DNA from: JBOFGK01 sp051649085
GTDB lineage: Bacteria; Bacillota_I; Bacilli_A; UBA3375
Assembly (NCBI GenBank): GCA_051649085.1
Contig: JBOFGK010000010.1
Coordinates: forward strand, 62,001-126,000
DNA: 64,000 nt
Direction of reading: 5' to 3'
Position 1 is the stretch's first letter. Each line of letters starts with the position of its first letter. The position numbers were made by a program, and so were the translations under genes. Shown one piece after another: positions 49,809-59,269 of the stretch. The notes under the pieces are model-generated. The model was not told where the DNA came from. It was given only the letters and a program-made list of their open reading frames with translations, and searched no databases.

Positions 49809-51323
49809 ATGGTTGATATACAACAAATAATAAGCAGGATAACAGGAGTAACAAAAGATTCGAAACAAGTCAAAGATGGTTATGCCTATTTTGCCTTTGC
49901 TGGAACAAAAGTTGATGGAAATAAATATATTGGAAATGCAATTAAAAATGGTGCAAAAGTAATTATAACTGAAAAAACACTTGATGATATTTTAGGTGTA
50001 TATTTGGTTGGACAAGATTTACAAAGTAATATGGTAATAAGTGATGAAGTTCAAGTAATTCAAGTAACAAATGTTGCCCACACACTAAATACAATTGCAT
50101 ATCACTTTTATCAACTTGAAGAAGCATCAATTAAATTCATTGCAATTACAGGTACCGATGGTAAGACAACGACTGCAAACATTATTCAAAAATTGATTGG
50201 AAATTTTGAAAAATGTGCCTATTTAGGAACAAACGGTTTATACTTTGGTGAACAACAAATAGAATACACAGGGATGACAACTCCATTTGCTGATGTTTTA
50301 TGTCGTAACGTTCGTCAAGCAATTGATTTTGGATGTGAATACTTTGTAATGGAAGTCTCTTCCCACGCATTAGCGTTAAATAGAATTGGCTTAATCAAAT
50401 ATGATGTAGCATTATTTACTAATTTAAGTCAAGATCATTTAGATTTTCACCCTACAATGGAAGACTATTATCAAGCAAAAAAGCTTTTATTCACCAAGTT
50501 TTGTCAATCAGATGCAACAATAATTATCAATATTGATGATCAAACAGGACAACGATTGTTTACAGAACTTACAGCAAAACAAATTAGTGAAGTTGAAAAT
50601 GGACAGAAAATAATTAGTTGTGCACTTGAAAAAACAGCTGATTATCAAGCTGCAAATGTACAAGTAAAATTAGAAGGTAATCAGTTTGAATTATCTAAGC
50701 AAGTGGATGAACAGCTTAAAAGTATTCAAATTGCAAGTAGTTTGATTGCCAAATTTAATGTGTATAATCTGATGCAGGCCTTAATTTGTCTTGAATGTTT
50801 AAACTATGATTTAAGATCATTACTTGTACAAATTGAGCAAATCCAAATTTCTGGAAGAACAGAAATGATTAAAAATGAAAATCAAACAATAATAATTGAT
50901 TATGCACATACACCAAATGCAATTGAAAATGTGATGAAGTTTATTTTTGATGTTGCAAACAATCGACCAATTACGGTTGTAACTGGAAGTGCAGGTGATC
51001 GAGATCACTCTAAAAGACCAGAAATGGGTAAAAGTGCTGCTAAATATGCACAGCGTTTAGTATTAACTGAAGATGATCCACGACATGAAAATGTAAAAGA
51101 AATTTGTACTGAGCTTAAAAGTGGAATTGAGAATCAAATTTGTGAAGTATTTGAAATTTATAAAAGAGTAGACGCAATTAAATTTGCGATTGAAACAGGG
51201 AAGAAAGACGAAATAATTTGTTTGCTTGGGATTGGTGCCCAACAAGTACTTTATTATGATGGATTTAAAGTCCCGTATAGCGAACGAAAAACAGTTGAAA
51301 TGATTGTTAAGGAGAACAAGTGA
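49809..51323 (+). CDS. murE: UDP-MurNAc-tripeptide synthetase MurE
   Basis: 504 residues. P-loop TGTDGKTTT (about 114-122), the carbamylated-Lys region, HTPNAIENVM, and the amino-acid specificity loop TEDDPRHEN near 420. An Arg at this D-x-P-R position is the usual mark of meso-diaminopimelate addition rather than lysine, so mDAP peptidoglycan is inferred. AAGGAAAT before the ATG. Confidence 0.94.
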   Translation: MVDIQQIISRITGVTKDSKQVKDGYAYFAFAGTKVDGNKYIGNAIKNGAKVIITEKTLDDILGVYLVGQDLQSNMVISDEVQVIQVTNVAHTLNTIAYHFYQLEEASIKFIAITGTDGKTTTANIIQKLIGNFEKCAYLGTNGLYFGEQQIEYTGMTTPFADVLCRNVRQAIDFGCEYFVMEVSSHALALNRIGLIKYDVALFTNLSQDHLDFHPTMEDYYQAKKLLFTKFCQSDATIIINIDDQTGQRLFTELTAKQISEVENGQKIISCALEKTADYQAANVQVKLEGNQFELSKQVDEQLKSIQIASSLIAKFNVYNLMQALICLECLNYDLRSLLVQIEQIQISGRTEMIKNENQTIIIDYAHTPNAIENVMKFIFDVANNRPITVVTGSAGDRDHSKRPEMGKSAAKYAQRLVLTEDDPRHENVKEICTELKSGIENQICEVFEIYKRVDAIKFAIETGKKDEIICLLGIGAQQVLYYDGFKVPYSERKTVEMIVKENK

Positions 51324-52306
51324 AATTAGCGATTTTATTAACAATTGTTTTCATAAGTCAACACTTACTTATGAAAGCATATATTAAATATATCAATAGA
51401 ATAGGTGCGGGTCAACCGGTTTTAGAAAACGGCCCTGATCATCAAGCGAAAAATGGAACGCCTACAATGGGAGGAATTGTCTTCATTTTCACAATTGTTA
51501 TTTATTCAATAGTAGTTGGTGTTTATAACGGATTTGCAGATGCAGGTCAAATAGTGATGATCTTAGCTATTCTTGTAGCATATGCTTTAATTGGTATACG
51601 CGATGACTATTTAAAAATTGCGAACAATAATAATGCAAGTGGATTAACACCTAAGCAAAAATTATTACTACAGATGGGATTGTCACTGTCGGTTATTGTT
51701 TTCTTAGTATCACAAGATGCTAAAACAACGCTTGATTTCTTTTTCTTTAAATGGGACTTAGGATATTTTTACTATCTATTAATCCCGGTGATGTTCATGG
51801 GAATGACAAATGCTACAAATATTACTGATGGTTTGGATGGTTTACTGACAAGTAATTTCATTGTTTCGATGCTTGCAATCGGTGCGATTGCTTTCATTCA
51901 AGATAACAAAGATTTATATATGATGGCTTTTGTTATTTGCTTAAGCTTGTTAAGCTTTTTAATCTTCAATCGTTATCCAGCCAAAGTTTTTATGGGTGAT
52001 ACAGGTTCACTGGCACTTGGAGGACTGCTTTGCATGTTTGCAATTGCCTTGAAAGTTGAAATTTTCCTTGTACTGTTTGGATTCGTGTATATAATTGAAA
52101 CATTGTCAGTGATAGCACAAGTTAGCTACTTTAAATATACGAAAAAGAAATATGGAGAAGGTCGTCGTATTTTGAAAATGGCACCACTTCATCATCATTT
52201 TGAGAAAACAGGTTATAGTGAAAATCAAATAGTTACATTGTTTGTTTGTATTCAAATAGTTATGTGTGCACTTGGAGTTAGTGTATATTATTTTTGTGGA
52301 GGATAG
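51320..52306 (+). CDS. mraY: Phospho-MurNAc-pentapeptide transferase MraY
   Basis: 328 residues, about ten TM helices. Signatures GTPTMGGIVF (about 47-56), NATNITDGLDGL (about 167-178), FMGDTGSLALGG (about 225), MAPLHHHFE (about 288). Makes lipid I on undecaprenyl phosphate. Overlaps murE by 4 bases. Confidence 0.97.
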   Translation: MKLAILLTIVFISQHLLMKAYIKYINRIGAGQPVLENGPDHQAKNGTPTMGGIVFIFTIVIYSIVVGVYNGFADAGQIVMILAILVAYALIGIRDDYLKIANNNNASGLTPKQKLLLQMGLSLSVIVFLVSQDAKTTLDFFFFKWDLGYFYYLLIPVMFMGMTNATNITDGLDGLLTSNFIVSMLAIGAIAFIQDNKDLYMMAFVICLSLLSFLIFNRYPAKVFMGDTGSLALGGLLCMFAIALKVEIFLVLFGFVYIIETLSVIAQVSYFKYTKKKYGEGRRILKMAPLHHHFEKTGYSENQIVTLFVCIQIVMCALGVSVYYFCGG

Positions 52307-53545
52307 ATGAAATTTGAGCAGCTTGAAAATAAACATATTATGATTTTAGGCTTTGGTAAAACGGGTGAAAATATCTTAAAAGAAATTGAAGAAGTCGATT
52401 GTCAAATAACGGTTGTAGCGGATCGAATTAGCGAAGAATATCTTGGTGACGTTCGTTTTACAACGACTCAAGTATTTCTGCAAAATCCAAATTTTTTCGA
52501 TATAATTTTGAAAAGTCCGGGGATAAAACCAAATCATCCAGCACTTGCATATGGGCAACTAATAATTAATGATATAGAATTGATGTTTATGTATAAACAA
52601 GAACATGATTTAAAGACAAAAATTATTGCAATTACAGGAACAAATGGTAAAACATCAACTGTAAAGTTTGTCCACGAATTATTAACAAATCTAAATTATA
52701 AAGCAGAAATGGCGGGTAATATTGGAATGAGTCCGCTTGAGGCAATTAAAAAAATTCCTGAATATATAGTTGTTGAGTTATCCTCTTTTCAGTTACTAAA
52801 TATTAATGAATTTATGGCAGACTATAATCTTTGTATAACACTTAGTCCCGATCACTTAGATTATCACGAAACAATGGAAGAATATGCGAATGCAAAATTA
52901 AAACTTTTGGAAAATATTGCCGACATTCAGATAACCTATCTTGATCAATCATTTAGTGAGTATACAAATCGTCCAATAACTTTAATTACTGAAGAAATAA
53001 CTAACTTTTGTGAAAAAACAGAATTTAAACAACTTCAAATTAATAAAAAAAATTTACCAGCAATTTATTGTTTAGCTAAAGCCCTTAAAATTTCTGATGA
53101 ACAATTAATAGAAAGCTTAGTCAATTTTGAAGGAGTCGAACATCGGATGGAATTTGTTCGTGAAATTAATACAATCACGTTTATAAATGATTCAAAAGCA
53201 ACAAATGTTCAAGCAACAATGGCTGCAATAAGTAATTTTAGATATGATAAATTAACTGTAATCATTGGTGGATATGATAAAGGTGAAAACTTACAAAAAA
53301 TGATCGATGAACTCATGCGTGTACACCGTGTACTTGTAATTGGAACGACTATCGCACCATTTGCTAATAGTGCGGTTGGAGTAATTTGTGACACTATGGA
53401 AGAAGCACTTACAAATGCCTATCAAAATGCTCAAAAAAATGATATAATATTATTGTCACCCGCTTTTGCGAGTTATGATCAATATCAAAACTATGAAGAA
53501 CGAGGTAACCATTTTAAAGAATTAGTTGCAAAAATTCAGGAGTAA
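52307..53545 (+). CDS. murD: UDP-MurNAc-L-Ala-D-Glu ligase MurD
   Basis: 412 residues. N-terminal UDP-binding fold, P-loop GTNGKTSTV (about 108-116), LSSFQL, LSPDHLDYH, and FINDSKATNVQATM. Adds D-Glu to UDP-MurNAc-L-Ala. Starts one base after mraY ends. ftsW, often next, is not present here. Confidence 0.95.
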   Translation: MKFEQLENKHIMILGFGKTGENILKEIEEVDCQITVVADRISEEYLGDVRFTTTQVFLQNPNFFDIILKSPGIKPNHPALAYGQLIINDIELMFMYKQEHDLKTKIIAITGTNGKTSTVKFVHELLTNLNYKAEMAGNIGMSPLEAIKKIPEYIVVELSSFQLLNINEFMADYNLCITLSPDHLDYHETMEEYANAKLKLLENIADIQITYLDQSFSEYTNRPITLITEEITNFCEKTEFKQLQINKKNLPAIYCLAKALKISDEQLIESLVNFEGVEHRMEFVREINTITFINDSKATNVQATMAAISNFRYDKLTVIIGGYDKGENLQKMIDELMRVHRVLVIGTTIAPFANSAVGVICDTMEEALTNAYQNAQKNDIILLSPAFASYDQYQNYEERGNHFKELVAKIQE

Positions 53546-53546
53546 G

Positions 53547-54593
53547 ATGAAAACATATATAATAAGCGCAGGTGGAACAGGTGGGCATTTGTATCCAGCA
53601 ATTGAACTAGCAAATTCGTTAGTTAATGATGGGCACAAAGTTCTTTTCATTGCAAGTCAAAGTGGAATTGATCGACAAATTTTTGCAAGTCATCCAGATA
53701 TAAAATTTGATGTAAAGTATTGGAGATTAAAAGGCTTAAGTCGTGAAAAAACGATAAAAGCACAACTAGGAAATGTTCGTAATGCTTTTTCACTTATAAA
53801 TTTATTAATCAAAAGTGAAAAGCTAATAAAAAATATTAATCCAACTGCAGTGATTGGCTTTGGTGGCTACATTTCTTTCCCGATAGTCTATATGGCTTCA
53901 AAGAAAAGTATAGCAACAATTATCCATGAGCAAAATTCTTATCCAGGTTTAGTTAATCGTAAACTTGCTAATAAAGTTGATCAAGTACTTGTTGCATATA
54001 AAACATCAGAAAAATATTTTGATTGTCAAGTGAACTATGTTGGGAATCCGAGGGCAGATAAAGCATTTGAATATTGTGATAAATCAAAAATTGCTGCTAG
54101 ACAAAAATCAATTTTACTAATCGGTGGTTCACTAGGAGCAGAAGTAATTAATAACTTAGCAATTGAATTTACAAAACAACAACAATTTAGTGACTATCAA
54201 ATTACTTTGATTTGTGGTGATCGTTACTTTAAAGATTATCAGCCATATGAGTCGAAGAATTTAAAAATTATTGGTTATGAGCAAGCAATTTGGGAACGAA
54301 TTTGTGAACATAACATTATTATCTGTCGCGCAGGAGCTTCAACTTTACACGAGTTGATGGCAATGGAAAAAAGAATTATTGCAATCCCATCACCAAATGT
54401 GGTAGCAAATCATCAAGAATTAAATGCTCGAGAATTTTGTCACAACGACAATTTTGAAATGATTTTGGAAACCGATGTAACATTTGAAAAAATAACAGAG
54501 ATAATTAAATTCCTTGAAAATATCGAAGTTTCAGAGGTAACAATTAAGTCGAGCGCAATTGAGCAAATAAAGGAGTATTTATATGTACGATAA
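53547..54593 (+). CDS. murG: Lipid II synthase MurG
   Basis: 348 residues from ATG 53547 (CAGGAG inside the end of murD). GGTGGHLYPAIELA (about 9-22), GFGGYISFP (about 95), HEQNSYPGLVNR (about 120), GGSLGAEVINNL (about 190), and CRAGASTLHE (about 260). Transfers GlcNAc to lipid I at the inner membrane face. Confidence 0.96.
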   Translation: MKTYIISAGGTGGHLYPAIELANSLVNDGHKVLFIASQSGIDRQIFASHPDIKFDVKYWRLKGLSREKTIKAQLGNVRNAFSLINLLIKSEKLIKNINPTAVIGFGGYISFPIVYMASKKSIATIIHEQNSYPGLVNRKLANKVDQVLVAYKTSEKYFDCQVNYVGNPRADKAFEYCDKSKIAARQKSILLIGGSLGAEVINNLAIEFTKQQQFSDYQITLICGDRYFKDYQPYESKNLKIIGYEQAIWERICEHNIIICRAGASTLHELMAMEKRIIAIPSPNVVANHQELNAREFCHNDNFEMILETDVTFEKITEIIKFLENIEVSEVTIKSSAIEQIKEYLYVR

Positions 54594-55503
54594 AATTATT
54601 AAGGAAATAGAACAAAAACAACTTGGAAGAGTACTTGTAAATGAAGAAATAAGTAAATACACAACAATTCGTTGTGGCGGAGCTGTTAATGCTTTATATT
54701 TCCCTAATAATATTGCGAGCTTATCATATGTAATCGATAAACTTAATGTTGAAAAAATAGAATATAAAATTTTAGGTCGTGGTTCTAATGTATTATTTGC
54801 AGATCATCATATAGATTTATTTGTAATTAAATTGTCCGAACTTTCTGATAAAGAAAAAACGAAAATAAAAGATAATCATATTTGGGTTGGAGCTGGTTAT
54901 TCACTTCAAAAGTTCGCTAAAGAAATGTCAAAGTTAGGCTATAAAGGATTAGAATTTGCTGGTGGGATTCCGGCAACAATTGGTGGAGCAACCTTTATGA
55001 ATGCAGGTGCGCATACTGGTGAGATGTCAGATATAATAAATCGTGTAAAAACAATTGATAAGTTTGGACAAATTCAAGAATATAGTTTAGAGCAATGTGA
55101 ATTTAGCTATCGTCATTCAGTTTTCCAAGAAAAAAATGAAGTGATAATCGATGTTGAATTTAATTTCGAAATTGGTGATATTGCAGAAGTTTACAAGAGA
55201 ATGAGTGGAAATTTAGCTTATCGTCAAGCAATGCAGCCGTTAAGTCGACCATCATTCGGCTCAGCGTTTAGAAATCCAGAAGGTTATCATAGTGGAAAAT
55301 TAATTGAAGAATGCGGTTTAAAGGGTTATCAAATCGGTGGAGCAATGATTTCGAAAAAACATGCTAATTTCATTATTAACAATGAAGATGCAAAAGCAAG
55401 TGAGATTGTTGAATTGATTGAACTTGTTAAAGTGAGAGTTAAAGAAAAGTTTAATGTTGAATTGGAAACAGAGGTTGAAATGGTTGGATTTAAACATGAG
55501 TAA
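54583..55503 (+). CDS. murB: UDP-N-acetylenolpyruvoylglucosamine reductase MurB
   Basis: 306 residues, type II MurB. FAD-binding YTTIRCGGAVNALYFP and LGRGSNVLF; GGIPATIGGATFMNAGAHTG; catalytic region RPSFGSAFRNP and a late Glu. Makes UDP-MurNAc. Overlaps murG by 11 bases. AAGGAG upstream. Confidence 0.96.
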   Translation: MYDKIIKEIEQKQLGRVLVNEEISKYTTIRCGGAVNALYFPNNIASLSYVIDKLNVEKIEYKILGRGSNVLFADHHIDLFVIKLSELSDKEKTKIKDNHIWVGAGYSLQKFAKEMSKLGYKGLEFAGGIPATIGGATFMNAGAHTGEMSDIINRVKTIDKFGQIQEYSLEQCEFSYRHSVFQEKNEVIIDVEFNFEIGDIAEVYKRMSGNLAYRQAMQPLSRPSFGSAFRNPEGYHSGKLIEECGLKGYQIGGAMISKKHANFIINNEDAKASEIVELIELVKVRVKEKFNVELETEVEMVGFKHE

Positions 55504-56287
55504 ATATGTTTGGGATAACCTTGAGCGTGAAATAAGTGAAGAACGCCAAAAGAAAGTGACGGAGAAGCTTCGTGAAGAGCAAAAAATAAAACTAGAACAA
55601 GACGAAGAAATTGAACGCAAACGAGTCAAATTTCGTCGAATTATGTTTGGAACAATTGCCATTATTTTATTTGTTGCTTGCCTCTTTATCCCATTTATCG
55701 TAGTTGAAGATGTGAAAATTAATCCGTTAACAATTATTGATATTCAGCAATCGGAACTTAAAAAGGAATATACACCGAGAATAAGTTTATTCAATAAAGT
55801 AACTCTAAATTATCGAATAGCAAAGTCAAGTGATTTTATTGAGAGTGTAAAAAGTTCATACGATTCAAAGACTAAAGTGCTTGAAATAAAAATCACCGAA
55901 GCTAAACCACTTGCAATTACGGATAATGGTGAATTGTATTTTTGGAAAAATCTAAATTTATATAAGACAGATAAGTCACAAATTAGTGCACCTTTAATGA
56001 CAAATATGAGTGAAGAAGTAAAAACTGCACTATTAAATCAACTAAAAACGCTACAATATGATATAATAAAAGAGATTGAAGTTATTAGTCCAAGCAAAGA
56101 TTATACGGAAAATCACGTAGTAATTTTAAAGATGAGAGATGGAAATATTGTCGAAATAGTTTTAGAGGACATTTCTACAAAATTATCTAAGTATTTGGAG
56201 ATTAAAAAAATAATAAATGCAAAAAATGGTGGAAAACCGGGTATTATCCATCTAGATATGGGAGATTACTATGAACCAAAAAAATAA
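55496..56287 (+). CDS. divIB: Cell division protein DivIB/FtsQ
   Basis: 263 residues from ATG 55496 (overlapping murB by 8 bases). Charged cytoplasmic coiled segment (1-45, rich in Glu/Arg), one TM helix (about 48-68, FGTIAIILFVACLFIPFIVV), then a POTRA-type extracellular region. Partner of FtsL in the divisome. Sequence divergent; name from topology and synteny. Confidence 0.82.
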   Translation: MSKYVWDNLEREISEERQKKVTEKLREEQKIKLEQDEEIERKRVKFRRIMFGTIAIILFVACLFIPFIVVEDVKINPLTIIDIQQSELKKEYTPRISLFNKVTLNYRIAKSSDFIESVKSSYDSKTKVLEIKITEAKPLAITDNGELYFWKNLNLYKTDKSQISAPLMTNMSEEVKTALLNQLKTLQYDIIKEIEVISPSKDYTENHVVILKMRDGNIVEIVLEDISTKLSKYLEIKKIINAKNGGKPGIIHLDMGDYYEPKK

Positions 56288-56786
56288 ATTGATTGCGATA
56301 AATTCTTTGTCAATTTTACGCATAGTTGGAATTCCTCTATTGTTCACAATTGACGGAATTGCGCGTTTTATTTTCGTTAATATTTTATTCATTACTGATT
56401 TTCTTGATGGTTATTTTGCAAGAAAATACAATCTCGAAACTAAATTGGGTGGCTTTCTTGATTTAATCGGTGATAAAGCATTAGTTTCTGTTTTAATGAT
56501 TTACTATGGATTGTCTGATTGGACACTTATGATCATAGCTATTTTAATCGTTATTCGTGAAATAATTTCAATGGTTTTACGTTTCGCACAGTTAAGTGGT
56601 GAGAATAGAATAATTGCACCGTCATTTGCAGGTAAGCTAAAAACAACACTGCAGTTTATTGCGATTGATGCATTATTACTTGGACTACCAGCGATTATCT
56701 ACCTACCAATGTTTATAATAATTGTCGGAATTGGTTACTACTCGCTATATACATACTTTGTTAGAGCTAGGAGTAAAAATGAATGA
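56271..56786 (+). CDS. pgsA: CDP-diacylglycerol-glycerol-3-phosphate phosphatidyltransferase
   Basis: 171 residues, about five TM helices. The CDP-alcohol phosphotransferase motif is spread over residues 39-64: DFLDGYFARKYNLETKLGGF then DLIGDK (D-x2-D-G-x2-A-R-x8-G-x3-D-x3-D). First step of phosphatidylglycerol synthesis. Overlaps divIB by 17 bases, unusual for a phospholipid gene in a division operon. Confidence 0.88.
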   Translation: MNQKNKLIAINSLSILRIVGIPLLFTIDGIARFIFVNILFITDFLDGYFARKYNLETKLGGFLDLIGDKALVSVLMIYYGLSDWTLMIIAILIVIREIISMVLRFAQLSGENRIIAPSFAGKLKTTLQFIAIDALLLGLPAIIYLPMFIIIVGIGYYSLYTYFVRARSKNE

Positions 56787-57237
56787 TATTTTTATGGCAG
56801 CGTTTATAAGTATGGTATTAGCACAAATTATAAAAGTGCCAATTTATTATTTAAAAACTGGAAAATGGGAATGGGATATGGCAGTCTCAACAGGTTCAAC
56901 CCCTTCGTCGCATTCAGCTTTTACTGTAGCGCTTACAACGGCGGTTGCATACCAAGAGGGATTTAACAGCACGTACTTTGCGATTTCCCTTGTATTTACA
57001 ATGGTAATTTTACACGATGCAGTAAAGGTCCGTGGTGAAAGTGGAAAACAAGCCAAAATTATCAACGAGTTAAGAAAAGACATGAATCAGATGATTCAAA
57101 TTCTGTCAGTAAATGTAGAAAATTCTGAAAAAGCAGAAAAGCTTAAAGAATTAATTGGACATAAAACAAGTGAAGTTGTTGCAGGAATTTGCTTTGGAGT
57201 AGTTGTTGCACAAATATATATGGTGTCTGTGAGTTAG
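56779..57237 (+). CDS. Divergent PAP2 family protein (DUF212)
   Basis: 152 residues from ATG 56779 (TAGGAG upstream). GSTPSSHSAFTVALTTAV (about 38-55) and VILHDAVKVRGESGKQA (about 80-96) are DUF212 marks; about four TM helices. Predicted lipid phosphatase-like membrane protein; directly after pgsA, a phosphatidylglycerophosphate-phosphatase-like role is possible but unproven. Confidence 0.82.
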   Translation: MNDIFMAAFISMVLAQIIKVPIYYLKTGKWEWDMAVSTGSTPSSHSAFTVALTTAVAYQEGFNSTYFAISLVFTMVILHDAVKVRGESGKQAKIINELRKDMNQMIQILSVNVENSEKAEKLKELIGHKTSEVVAGICFGVVVAQIYMVSVS

Positions 57238-57296
57238 CGGTAATAAAAAATTTAAATAAAAAAATAAAGAATAATTTTGTCAATAATAGGAGGACA

Positions 57297-57833
57297 ATGA
57301 AAGGTAAGAACAACAAACAACAAGTGCAAAGAGACATTATTAATAATCAGATTAGAGCTCAAGAAGTAAGATTAATCGATGAAGCAGGTGAAAATGTAGG
57401 AGTAGTTCCAACGAAAAATGCATTACAAAGGGCAGAGGATGTTGAATTAGATTTAGTTTTAATTTCACCAACAGCTAATCCACCAGTAGCTAAAATAATT
57501 GATTATGGAAAATTTAGATACGAACAGCAAAAGAAACAAAAAGAAATGAAAGCAAATCAAAAAATTATTGTAATTAAGGAAATCAGATTATCACCAACAA
57601 TTGATAAACATGATTTTACAACAAAAGCAAAACATGCTCGTAAATTCCTTGAAGAAGGAGATAAAGTACAAGTAAGTATTCGTTTTAGAGGAAGAATGAT
57701 TACACATAGTGAATTTGGTTTAAAAGTAATTAATGAAATGATTGAAGAGTTAGCAGATATTTCAGATGTAGATCAACATCCAAAAATGGATGGTAGAAGA
57801 ATGCTTGCGATGCTTGCACCAAAAAAGAAGTAG
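57297..57833 (+). CDS. infC: Translation initiation factor IF-3
   Basis: 178 residues from ATG 57297 (AGGAGGA upstream); a longer frame exists but lacks a ribosome site. INNQIRAQEVRLIDEAGENVG, PPVAKIIDYGKFRYEQQKK, then VQVSIRFRGRMITHSEFG. Separates subunits and checks initiator tRNA. The usual rpmI-rplT do not follow, and the start is ATG rather than the rare ATT/ATC often used. Confidence 0.95.
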   Translation: MKGKNNKQQVQRDIINNQIRAQEVRLIDEAGENVGVVPTKNALQRAEDVELDLVLISPTANPPVAKIIDYGKFRYEQQKKQKEMKANQKIIVIKEIRLSPTIDKHDFTTKAKHARKFLEEGDKVQVSIRFRGRMITHSEFGLKVINEMIEELADISDVDQHPKMDGRRMLAMLAPKKK

Positions 57834-57904
57834 TATGCATATTGCATCTGCTTTTTTCTTTGTTGGAAAAGACAACTAAAAATATTTCGTAAAATGGAGA
57901 AGAA

Positions 57905-58765
57905 ATGACAAATAAAATATTAAATGGAATGGCAATCGAACGTAATTTTCGCTTCTTTATAATTGATTCAAAAGAGATGGTTCAATACTTAAGTGATGTT
58001 CATCAAACAAGTCCAGTTGCGACAGCAGCACTTGGACGTCAGGCAACAATTACGGCAATTATGGGTAAGATGCTTAAGCAAAATCAAAAATTAACTTCAA
58101 TTATCCGTGGTGATGGTCCAATTGGCCAAATGATTGTCACAGCAGATGATGAAGGACATGTCAAAGCGACGATTATTAATCCATTTGTAGATTTACCACT
58201 TAAAGAAAATGGTAAGTTAGACGTTAGTCGAGCGGTTGGAAACGGTGAGTTGATTGTTAGTAAAGATTTGGGTTTTCCAGAACCATATAATGGTGTTGTT
58301 GAATTAGTAAGTGGTGAAATTGCTGAAGATTTTACTTATTATTTTTCACAAAGTGAACAAGTACCGACAGCAATTTCAGCAGGAGTTTTAGTAGATGTAG
58401 ATCACTCAATTAAAGCTGCTGGAGCCTTAATCATCCAAGTTTTACCAAATGCAACGGAAGAAGCTATTATTAAGCTTGAAGAGGCCTTTTTGAAAATGGA
58501 ATCGATGACAACGATGCTTCAGAAAATGAATTTAGAAGAAATCTTAAGCCATATTTTTGCAACTGATTTTGAAATATTAGCAGAAATGAACGTTGAGTGT
58601 GTCTGTCGATGTGATTATGACTTTTTTATTCAAACCTTAAATATTTTAAATGATACTGATATTGCTGAGATAAAAGAAGAAGAAACAGTTGAATGTGTTT
58701 GTGAATTTTGTAAGAAAAAATACGATGTTAAAACAGCAGATTTACGTGAGATTGTCTCAAAATAA
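57905..58765 (+). CDS. hslO: Redox-regulated chaperone Hsp33
   Basis: 286 residues. N-terminal fold with GDGPIGQMIVTAD, TYYFSQSEQVPTAISAGV; C-terminal redox switch with zinc cysteines C-x-C (CVCRC near 236-240) and C-x-x-C (CEFC near 269). Oxidation releases zinc and activates holdase function. GGAG upstream; terminator at 58793. Confidence 0.95.
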   Translation: MTNKILNGMAIERNFRFFIIDSKEMVQYLSDVHQTSPVATAALGRQATITAIMGKMLKQNQKLTSIIRGDGPIGQMIVTADDEGHVKATIINPFVDLPLKENGKLDVSRAVGNGELIVSKDLGFPEPYNGVVELVSGEIAEDFTYYFSQSEQVPTAISAGVLVDVDHSIKAAGALIIQVLPNATEEAIIKLEEAFLKMESMTTMLQKMNLEEILSHIFATDFEILAEMNVECVCRCDYDFFIQTLNILNDTDIAEIKEEETVECVCEFCKKKYDVKTADLREIVSK

Positions 58766-58792
58766 AAAACAATATTTAGTTTAAAGATAAAG

Positions 58793-58826
58793 CTCCTCAA
58801 TTTATAGATTAATTGAGGAGTTTTTT
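58793..58826 (+). terminator. Terminator after hslO
   Basis: CTCCTCAATT/AATTGAGGAG (58793-58802 with 58811-58820) followed by six T. Confidence 0.88.
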
Positions 58827-58864
58827 CATATGTTTATTAATAATTTTTAGTTAGATAAAGCTAA

Positions 58865-59269
58865 TTAATTTTCAATCAACTTTCTAATGATTAAAAATGA
58901 AATTGTCCCAACACTTGTAGTCAAAAACGTACCCCAGATTAAATCAACAATGACAACAGTTAATGGAAAGTTTGCTAAAGTTGAATAATTTGTTAAATCA
59001 TAAGTAGCGTAACAAGTTAATCCAAGTAATGCAGAGCTTACAATTACCTTTACTAAGTCATTAGTAGCTAAATTTGGAGTAATTACAAAATAAATGATTG
59101 CTATTATATAGATGGTGTAGAAAATGGCAGCAGGAGCTAATTTAAATGGGCTTCTAAGTAATTCTCCAAGTTGATTAGTATAAAATTTATTAGCAATTAA
59201 ACCAATCCAAAAAATATCAATTAAAACAAAAATAGCAGTGGTAATCAAAAACATGTATACATATTTCAT
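58865..59269 (-). CDS. DUF2177 family membrane protein
   Basis: 134 residues, four TM helices. IDIFWIGLIANKFY near the start and DLTNYSTLANFPLTVVIVDL later are DUF2177 marks. Function unknown. The ATG overlaps the stop of the DUF1295 gene by one base; in other bacteria these two families cluster with lipid-modification genes such as cyclopropane fatty acid synthase. Confidence 0.75.
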   Translation of the reverse strand: MKYVYMFLITTAIFVLIDIFWIGLIANKFYTNQLGELLRSPFKLAPAAIFYTIYIIAIIYFVITPNLATNDLVKVIVSSALLGLTCYATYDLTNYSTLANFPLTVVIVDLIWGTFLTTSVGTISFLIIRKLIEN

